Origin: Prostheceraeus crozeri
Taxonomy: Eukaryota > Platyhelminthes > Polycladida > Euryleptidae
Length of the DNA: 64,000 bases
NCBI GenBank assembly: GCA_907163375.1
Contig: CAJQUW010003176.1
Coordinates: 496,001-560,000 of the forward strand
Direction: 5' to 3'
Positions 57,964 through 64,000 of this stretch are shown here, piece after piece (positions within the stretch are counted from its first letter, which is position 1; every line of letters begins with the position of its first letter). The notes under the pieces were generated by a model. The model saw nothing but the letters and a program-made list of their open reading frames with translations, searched no databases and was not told the origin of the DNA. Position numbers and translations under genes: made by a program.

Positions 57964-58893
57964 CTAACCCTCCTGCTCCAACAATCTCTCCACCGACTTG
58001 ATGGAGAGGAGAGGGAGCTCGGACACTGCAGGTGGTGGTGGTTGTGATGCAGGGATGATGATGGGACGGGAGGGAACGTCGCCGTCCAGGAGGTAGACCG
58101 CCAGATCTGTTGAGAAAAAGAGAAAAGAGATTAGTAGCATGATCAACATTTCAAGTTTGAAGTCTTATCCCCCTAATTCCCAATCACGGTTACTTACCAT
58201 CTAATGAATTGATCTCTGGCAGCAAGGATGTACGCGGAGGAGGTAGGAGTGGGACACGAGCCGAGGGTGGAAGGGTCCTCGGCTTCGGTGTCGGAGGGAC
58301 GTGATGACGAGGAGCAGGGACGGGTGCAGGGAGCGGAGCTGGCGGTGGAGGTGGGGCGATGACAATGCCCGAGAGAGGAGTCGCAGTTTGGGCGGAGGTA
58401 GATGAGCGGGAAGGTAGGGCCGGAAATTCATCGTGGTATTTCCGCCTCGCGGCTTCCTCCCACTTCTTCATCTTCGCCATATCTGTAGAGAGGAAAGAGA
58501 GATTAGATTAGAGGTTGCGGAGATAATAATGATAGAGAGTAAGCTATGCGGATACAGAAGTGCTAAAACATGACATTCCAACTCTCATAGGTGAGGATAC
58601 TTACACTTGCCAAGCCGCTCGTAAGCTTGCCCGATTGCTCCTTGGGGGACGGGTTCCCCATTACGAATGCATTCATGCACTGAAAAAGAATGACAGCAAA
58701 GATGAGCAGAGGTAAATTTGAATTCGGTTTAGACATGAACAAAATAAGGGAGGGGCTCTTGATTTTAATGAGGATGTCTACCCTAATGATGTTAGTAATA
58801 GAGTCAACCTTGATACAAATACTTACATTGCTCGATGGTAGCCTTCTCCATCTCAGCAGCAATTCGATAGTTCTCAATTTTCGTAAACTCCAT
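57964..58893 (-). CDS. four-exon proline-rich protein of the pPolB element, 189 residues when spliced
   Basis: Coding exons 58893-58827, 58679-58605, 58482-58198 and 58106-57964 are joined by three introns, all with GTAAGT donors and pyrimidine-rich CAG acceptors, all in phase 1, and the sum (570 bp) is an open frame ending in TAG. The first two exons and the start of the third give a charged helical N-terminus ('MEFTKIENYRIAAEMEKA', then 'QGAIGQAYERLGK' and 'KMKKWEEAARRKYHDEFPALP'). The remainder of exon 3 is very Pro-rich; exon 4 ends 'LLSIKSVERLLEQE'. No family recognised. The gene ends 6 bp before the polymerase ORF starts, in another frame, so the two probably share a transcript or alternative splicing. 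A terminal-protein or virion-like role is possible but unproven. Confidence 0.75.
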
Positions 58894-59127
58894 GTCGGAT
58901 AGTTAATAATAGATACTGAATAGTAAGACTTCAATCTCTGAAAAAGAAAGATGAGAATCATTTCATTTGCCTAGTCAACGTTTATCATGGGAACATTCAT
59001 TGAAGTGACATCTAATGAATTACATTTCACTCTACTCCATATCATAAAGACTAACCTTTGTCGAATGGCTAAAGTACTCTGACCTGGCGAGAGAAAGCAT
59101 CACGTTGAGTATGAAGTCGAACGCCCA

Positions 59128-59235
59128 ACATGAGCAACGGCTCAGAGGTTTCGGTCTAACAAACGAAGAACAACCCGTGCAACGCAATCCCTCTACGGCA
59201 GTACCCGCCGTCCCGAAGGAACGCTCGAGCAAAGG
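59128..59235 (-). repeat. internal diverged copy of the outer inverted-repeat block
   Basis: It shares cccaacatgag, gaggtttcggtctaa and ctctacggcagta in order with the outer end of the right inverted repeat (about 61120-61203), then ccgccgtcccgaaggaac with the left flank (45856-45873). It overlaps the first intron of the minus-strand transcript. Confidence 0.7.
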
Positions 59236-59336
59236 AGGTATTACAGCGATGATATGTTGTATGAGTAGAAGCGAATCTCTTGATAGCAAGAGACAACATG
59301 AAAACAACCTGATAGCAGGAGCTCACCGACACTCAC

Positions 59337-59390
59337 CTTGTGAAAGATAAATGTGAAGAGCAGAGCTGATACACTGCCTTTTATAAGATT
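59337..59390 (-). promoter_or_regulatory. TATA box, 5' exon and splice donor for the minus-strand transcript
   Basis: On the minus strand cttataaaagg (59379-59389) is a strong TATA box. About 45 bp further on, the 5' exon would end at 59337 in ctttcacaag followed by GTGAGT. The matching acceptor (ctttttcag) ends at 58938, leading into the ATG-containing exon (from 58937; ATG 58893). This gives a complete promoter and untranslated first exon for the proline-rich gene and perhaps the polymerase. Confidence 0.7.
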
Positions 59391-59524
59391 TTCCTAAGCG
59401 GTGAATGGATCAGACCTCTCGTCCAATCACAGACGAGCTAGAGTTCCCGATGTGCGCACGCACGTTTGTAACGCGTTCTTGAAATCGTGTTAGGCAAAAA
59501 TGTTGTTTAGAATAGACTCAACCA

Positions 59525-59976
59525 TGGCACCTGAAGTCAATACATTGAAACATGATGATTGCACGATTCGTTTTCATCAAGAGTACTTCAGAGCCTTAAT
59601 ACAAGACTACATCCTTGAGTTTCAAAGGGAGGAGACAGAATTGGAAGCATGTTCAGACTAGACACGAAAAATATTTACGGAGTTGATATCTTATTTCAAA
59701 GACATTCTCATCAAGGCTCATTTAATTGCACATGTCAATTACATTCATTTTCCACAAGGTGAAGTATCGGAAAGTGTTGATTTTCAATTTCGTTCCTATG
59801 GACAAGAATATGTTGCTGATGCTTCTGAGTTTTATACACGACATCTGCGGAAGATTATTTCTCGGATGGACAACTTTCATGGTTACGGCGATCATTTGCT
59901 TCTGAATAAAATAAACCATATTGTCATTGCTATTAGTAAAGTGGGTTTCAATGATGTTAAATCAAAGACCAAATAA
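59525..59976 (+). pseudogene. small pPolB-N-terminal-like protein with an amber stop, about 150 codons
   Basis: ATG at 59524-59526 in an 'accatgg' context opens a frame interrupted by TAG at about 59659 and then continuing to TAA at 59974-59976. The stop overlaps an aataaa poly(A) signal. The pattern 'ISYFKDILIKAHLIAHVNYI', 'DFQFRSYGQEY', 'EFYTRHLRKIISRMDNFHG', 'INHIVIAIS' follows residues about 185-275 of the element's polymerase ('NEWIERHATYLVSNLNKF', 'IEKVDIKINL') and the ORF at 47432. It lies just inside the right inverted repeat and reads outward. Function unknown. Confidence 0.55.
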
Positions 59977-59979
59977 AGC

Positions 59980-61203
59980 ATTTTTCATGACACTTGTGTT
60001 GTGCTAAACTTTCTAGTGTTGTGGTGAGTTCGGTCAGTCATACAACTTCAATGATCAAACTTTACTTTCACAAACATGCGTCGTAGTAAAATTATTTGAC
60101 TGCAATAACGCTTACATTTCATGACACTTGTGTTTCGTAAACGCCGATGATCAAACTTTACTTTTACAAACGTGTGTCGTAGTAAAATTATTTGACTACA
60201 CTAGCTCTTACATTTTATGACATGTGTGTTTCATAAAACATCATGATCAAACTTTTCTAACTATACATCAACCTGTGTTGCAGTAAAACTTTTACAAACC
60301 ATGATGCACTTTCTGACGAAACTCACGAATAATCGTCATGATCAAACTTTACTTTCTCAAACGGGTGTCGCGGTAAAATTATTTGACTACACTAACTTTG
60401 CAAACCATGATACACTTTCTGACTAGACTTACGAATAAAACGTTGATGATCAAACTTTCTAACTATACATCAACCTGTGTTGCAATAAAACCTTTGTACA
60501 ACATGATAAAGTTTCTGACGACACTAACAAGAGCTTGTTCACTAGCGAAGAGAGAAGTCTGTGATGTGTTGCGTGTGGCGCATGAATGTCCTCCCGTTTC
60601 ATCGCTTCATCATTTCGTCTCCGTGATAGAGACAAGAAGAACTGATGGTTCATTCTCGCATGGTTGGCCAACTGTCGGGAGACAAGTGCAATGGAGATTT
60701 TATGAGGTAACCTGTGGCAGATAGCTAAATGTCGCCCTGGCGGTCAGAGTACAACGTTGAGGCGAAAGGCAACCACTTGCAAACATGACGCAGAGAGGTT
60801 TCACAAGGATTACCATTGCCCACGTCCCCTGCAGTACTCATCGCTACGGACTTCACCGCTGTCTCGAAAGAACGCCCACACACAGGAAGTATCACACCGA
60901 AAATCTCTGTGACTTGCACCGTCCATGACTTGATCGCCAGACATGAAAACCGGTAGAGTTGGTATGAGGTTGACAGACTTTGATCAGCTTGATAGCAAGC
61001 CGTAGAGAGCTTGATTCACCAGCGTTTTGCAATGGAGATGTTTAGAGGCCACCCATGACAAGATAGCTAAGACTCAACCGATTGGCGTTCAAAGTGCTAC
61101 GTTGAGAACTGTGTCAAATGCCCAACATGAGACATGAGTTTCCCCAGCGGTTTCGGTCTAAACTATGACACACTCCCTTGCCACACTTATCACTACGGCA
61201 GTA
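59980..61203 (-). repeat. right long inverted repeat of the pPolB element
   Basis: Inverse copy of the left repeat. It ends at ctacggcagta (61193-61203); the internal copy at 59191 continues past the same bases into accgccgtcccgaagg-type sequence whereas here unrelated DNA follows, so this arm appears cut short at that point. Confidence 0.9.
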
Positions 61204-61676
61204 ATGGGCAAAAGACCGTTCCAGGACACCATAAAATTCAAAAAAATAGTATCTTTAAAAACGTCATAAATTCATGAATTTATACCCTTTTTCAGGTTTT
61301 TAAGACCTAAATTCATGAACTTAGTCGTTTTTAAAGATACCGACTCATTTTCAAAAAATGGTACATTTTAAATGGCCTAAATTCATGAATTTTGGTCATT
61401 TTTCAGGTTATGAAGAAAAAAACCGTTTTTTAAAATACCGAATTTTCAAATTTTTCAAAATCTCAAATTTGAGAATTACAATTTTCTCGCTTAAATCATG
61501 ACCGTTCCAGGACACCGAAAATCATAAAAGTTATGAAACTCAAATTTGTGATTATGACATTTCACCCTTAAAATCATGTCCGAATCATGTCCGTTCCAGG
61601 ACACCGAAAATCAGAAAAGTTGAGAATTTCAAATTCATGAATTTTATCCATCTTTCAGGTTTTTAAAATATATCAT
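61204..61676. other. spacer with repeated 'ccgttccaggacacc' and 'aaattcatgaatt' blocks
   Basis: (g)accgttccaggacacc occurs near 61213, 61500 and 61587, each followed by an AT-rich tract; the palindromic aaattcatgaattt recurs several times. This is a small diverged tandem with a period of about 90-290 bp and no gene. It is unrelated to the left flank of the pPolB element. Confidence 0.6.
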
Positions 61677-62061
61677 GTGACTAAAAATATTTCTTTAAAA
61701 ATGGAAGAAACAAAAGTGGAAGAAACCGCAAGAATATATCCTTCGTTAACATATGAACGTAGTTCTACTTTAATGGACATTGAAAAAATGAATAAAGAAA
61801 AACACAAAGATAGAGTACGTTATATGAAAGATAAGGAATCTCAATTATTATTAAGATTAGAGCATTATAAAAAATTAAGAAAGAGATGGAGTAAAGTTAA
61901 GAATGTAACACAAGGAATTGGCATATTCTTGACAATAAGTTTAGGTGCTTTAACAATTGTTATGTCTTCAGGTGTTTTAGTAATTCCAGTAGTTGCTACA
62001 GCTTTAACAGGTACGGGTGTTTTTGCAACTTCACTTGTTACAATGTTAGATAAATCTTTAA
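61677..62061 (+). pseudogene. coiled-coil plus membrane-segment protein, C-terminus cut off by piggyBac
   Basis: The frame starts near ATG 61698 ('MEETKVEETARIYPSL'; an upstream start codon at 61677 is weaker). It has a Lys/Glu-rich helical part (about residues 30-75), then two long hydrophobic segments ('GIFLTISLGALTIVMSSGVLVIPVV', 'TALTGTGVFATSLVTML') that look like a membrane hairpin rich in Gly, Ala and Ser. The coding style is AT-rich and lysine-rich. The frame meets the piggyBac target TTAA at 62058-62061 and is cut there; the few codons after it belong to the transposon. Proteins of this general look occur in viruses and in Polinton-like elements, but I cannot name a family. Confidence 0.6.
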
Positions 62062-62079
62062 CCCATTAGCTGCTAAAGG

Positions 62080-62099
62080 TCGGGCAGCGCCCGACCCAA
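62080..62099. repeat. 20-bp subterminal palindrome of the piggyBac element
   Basis: ggtcgggc and gcccgacc separated by three or four bases, about 18 bp inside the end. Subterminal inverted pairs near the tips are usual in piggyBac elements and serve as transposase binding sites. Confidence 0.6.
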
Positions 62100-62677
62100 A
62101 AAGTTAACAGTGCACGCGTCAACAGAAATTGTTTCAACTCGTTTCCACGCGGAACTATGAACCATCACCACACTTGCTCACGCGACTAGCGATATTTGTA
62201 TAACTCCTCCACGCGCGGAAGTAGAAGTCAAATCATTGAAATTATAAAGTTAGTTTTTAATACAAGTATAATGTTGGTATAATAGTAATTTTTTAGCCAG
62301 CAACATAATTTCACAGCCTGTTAAAGGAAATACGCTTATCAAACTTCCGACAATCCTATGACTTAATTCATTATTTGTTAATCCTTCAAAAGTGAAAAGG
62401 CCGTCATATCATGGGAAAATTTAGTAATATTTGCTGTCAGTATATAGCTGCCTTTCGTTATATATCATAATTTCAAAATAGTTACATGTATGCTGCTTCG
62501 GGAAGATTCGAATTAATTACGCTTATTCCAACCATATAAGCTAACGACTGCTGATGAATTGAGAAGTAATTTTAAGTTACATTAATTTAGTATAATTAGA
62601 AAATATCAAAGCATAACAGAATAAAAACATAGCTACAATTTATGTAAAAGACAACCCATGTAACGCCCAAATTATCA
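62100..62677. other. 3' non-coding part of the piggyBac element
   Basis: AT-rich sequence between the transposon tip and the transposase stop; no further ORF. It presumably contains the 3' untranslated region and subterminal binding sites. Confidence 0.5.
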
Positions 62678-64000
62678 TTACAATTGATGCCACAATGGAA
62701 AGCAATCAATGCACAACGCCGGACTTTCTGGACATCCTTGACACTCATATCTCATTTCCTTCCTTCGCCCTTCCCTGTATCCACATTCCCGGCATCTTTT
62801 TGAGGGGCGAGGTCGATTTTGCCGTGCCGGAATCTTTGTTGGCACATGGGCGATTACGGGTTTTCTAATTTTTTGAGAATGGCAGCGCCCTCTTCCTGAC
62901 TCCTCAATCAACACTTTCACAGCAAACTTTTGAAAATCGGTGAACTTTTTTACGTTTTGTTGATGCATATATCGATGGAGAAAAAAAGCGTTAAGCAAAA
63001 GTTTTTGGATCAAATGAATTCCAAGCTTAGTGCACCAGTGACCGGACTTTCTCGCCGCACTACATGATTCGATGATGGCATCTGCATTATCTATTGCTCC
63101 CATCAGTCGATTGTAATCCATAACACTACCTGGCTTTGACACCTGCTCTACAACTCCTCCACGTCGCACACGTTGCACAGAATGTAGTTCCGCTTTTGAG
63201 TTGGAATCCAAAAGATAAACATTCTTGATTCCTGAGGCTTTGTTCACACAATAACGCACTACCATCAAATTATTTTGACGCATGAATAAACTGTTATTGG
63301 GTCGAAGAGTCTGCTGTCTCAGATCAGAGGGGGCACCGCGGTTAATTCGAAGAGTTCCTAGCATCAACGTGTCTCTTGTCAAAAGATGTGCCAGACGAAC
63401 ACTCGTAAAAAAATTATCGGCAACAACTCTGTATCCTTGATCTAAAAGAGGTTCGATAAGGTGGACGACGATTCTCTCGGACACAGTCAAACCACGATCA
63501 ACTAACGCTGGGGCGAATGTATCATGCTCATTTTTGTTAACATGCACTTCGAACGACCACAGATACCCGACCTTCGCATCACAAACTTCGTATAACTTAA
63601 TTCCATAGCGATGCCTTTTTGAAGGAATATATTGTCTGAAAAATAAGCGACCACGATAGAGTACAACAGATTCGTCGACGGCTAAATCGTTGTAGGGAAG
63701 GTAGGTATTACGGCAAATGTCTCGCACTTTGTTTAAAAACGGACGAATTTTTCTGAGAGGGTCTTGTTCATTTATATTGATTTCATCATAGTTGGCGAAT
63801 CGAAGGAATCTGAGCAGAATTTGAAAACGGTCCCTTGAAAGAGATTCCATTCGCATCAGGTAAGGCGTGTGCAACATCGGATCAACAGTCCAATAATACT
63901 CGATGGAAGGTTTTTGCACTAATCCCATATATAGCAGAATACCAATGAGTTTTTGCATTTCAGTACCGCTGGTTTCCTTCCATGCATTTAGCCGTTTAGG
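62678..64000 (-). CDS. piggyBac transposase, partial at its N-terminus (window edge)
   Basis: The frame is open across the right edge, so 63958 is not the true start. Counted from the Met at 63958, the three catalytic Asp of the DDD transposase are at D95 ('LAVDESVV'), D181 ('VVADNFFTS') and D290 ('RLMGAIDNADA'). The C-terminal Cys-rich domain (about residues 389-424: C-x2-C, C-x2-C, C-x2-C and a final His) binds the transposon ends. 'EMQKLIGILLYMGLVQKPSIEYYW' is the typical start of the core. No stop or frame break in 1.3 kb, so the protein is potentially intact. It excises without leaving a footprint and inserts at TTAA. Confidence 0.95.
   Translation of the reverse strand, partial: PKRLNAWKETSGTEMQKLIGILLYMGLVQKPSIEYYWTVDPMLHTPYLMRMESLSRDRFQILLRFLRFANYDEININEQDPLRKIRPFLNKVRDICRNTYLPYNDLAVDESVVLYRGRLFFRQYIPSKRHRYGIKLYEVCDAKVGYLWSFEVHVNKNEHDTFAPALVDRGLTVSERIVVHLIEPLLDQGYRVVADNFFTSVRLAHLLTRDTLMLGTLRINRGAPSDLRQQTLRPNNSLFMRQNNLMVVRYCVNKASGIKNVYLLDSNSKAELHSVQRVRRGGVVEQVSKPGSVMDYNRLMGAIDNADAIIESCSAARKSGHWCTKLGIHLIQKLLLNAFFLHRYMHQQNVKKFTDFQKFAVKVLIEESGRGRCHSQKIRKPVIAHVPTKIPARQNRPRPSKRCRECGYREGRRKEMRYECQGCPESPALCIDCFPLWHQL

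Larger units (their letters stand above)
45878..61203. mobile_element. Polinton/Maverick-like pPolB element with long inverted repeats, without integrase or capsid genes
   Basis: Inverted repeats of about 1.2 kb enclose about 13 kb containing a protein-primed family B DNA polymerase on the minus strand, and a small set of genes: plus strand 47432, 48254, 48940, 49298 (TBP-like) and 59525; minus strand a four-exon gene upstream of the polymerase. Known Polintons are 15-20 kb, have pPolB and inverted repeats, and normally carry a retroviral-type integrase, an FtsK-like ATPase, a cysteine protease and capsid genes; I see none of these here. A P-like element (P2, 2.5 kb) is nested at 51233. Without P2 the element is about 12.8 kb. 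The right-hand boundary near 61203 looks truncated, so the true termini and target duplication are not established. Confidence 0.75.
62062..64000 (-). mobile_element. piggyBac-type transposon, right part beyond the window
   Basis: The left end is TTAA (62058-62061) followed by CCCATTAGCTGC, the typical TTAA-CCC start of piggyBac elements, then the hairpin ggtcgggc-agc-gcccgacc. The transposase gene on the minus strand starts its C-terminal end at 62678 and continues past the right edge. The element interrupts the membrane-protein ORF to its left. Confidence 0.9.

Noticed and set aside
54814..57967. Plus-strand ORFs of 60-95 codons opposite the pPolB gene
   Set aside because: Antisense shadows of a clearly conserved polymerase.
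45878..61203. Reading the element as an ordinary Polinton with its integrase hidden in a damaged region
   Set aside because: I looked through the non-coding stretches for the H-H-C-C and D-D-E blocks and saw none; the only transposase sequence inside belongs to nested P2. A profile search would settle it.
62148..62230. Repeated 'cacgcg' stretches near the piggyBac tip as a regulatory array
   Set aside because: Only a few scattered copies without constant spacing; not distinguishable from local composition.
1..64000. tRNA, rRNA or other standard RNA genes
   Set aside because: No cloverleaf-type segment or ribosomal sequence could be recognised by eye; a covariance-model scan would be needed to exclude them.

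Overview
This is an AT-rich metazoan genomic window, most likely from an invertebrate. Spliced introns, LTR and non-LTR retroelements, hAT, P/THAP9-type and piggyBac transposons, a long satellite and foldback elements all point to an animal nuclear genome. I could not place the phylum from sequence alone. I recognise no ordinary single-copy host gene; nearly everything identifiable is a mobile or repeated sequence.

Layout. 1-4.1 kb: unique AT-rich DNA with two small repeats. 4.13-16.87 kb: a head-to-tail satellite of about 715 bp, 17 full copies and one partial. 17.39-20.39 kb: a 3.0-kb P-element-like transposon (P1) with a THAP-domain transposase broken by frameshifts and a stop. 23.9-24.65 kb: a 748-bp foldback element. 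27.47-35.52 kb: a defective Ty3/gypsy-type LTR retrotransposon with 257-bp LTRs and a 5-bp target duplication. Into its RNase H region a 3.47-kb hAT transposon with an intact 594-codon transposase ORF has jumped, and that hAT itself holds a foldback with arms of about 300 bp. 36.4-41.0 kb: an inverted duplication with arms of about 1.45 kb around a loop holding a gypsy pol fragment. 41.6-43.2 kb: a 5'-truncated non-LTR retrotransposon. 43.6-44.95 kb: tandem repeats of about 322 bp.

45.9-61.2 kb is the most unusual part: a long element with inverted repeats of about 1.2 kb that encodes a protein-primed family B DNA polymerase (pPolB) of Polinton/Maverick type. I find no integrase, capsid, packaging ATPase or protease in it. 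Instead it carries a two-lobed TBP-like (TATA-binding protein) ORF, two small proteins that look like copies of the pPolB N-terminal region, a hypothetical protein behind a TATA box, a four-exon proline-rich gene behind a TATA box, and a tandem array of 84-bp modules that each combine an AP-1/TRE motif (TGAGTCA) with a TATA-like CTATTTATAG. A second, internally deleted P-like element (P2) is nested in it, keeping its THAP domain and C-terminus but not its catalytic core. The polymerase itself has two stops and a frameshift, so this copy is decayed.

61.7-62.06 kb is a coiled-coil and membrane-segment ORF cut by a piggyBac insertion at a TTAA site; the piggyBac transposase runs off the right edge.

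Reading of the whole: a transposon graveyard with several datable nestings (gypsy > hAT > foldback; pPolB element > P2; membrane-protein ORF > piggyBac). Its most novel item is a pPolB element that appears to bring its own TATA-recognition factor and its own TATA/AP-1 modules.
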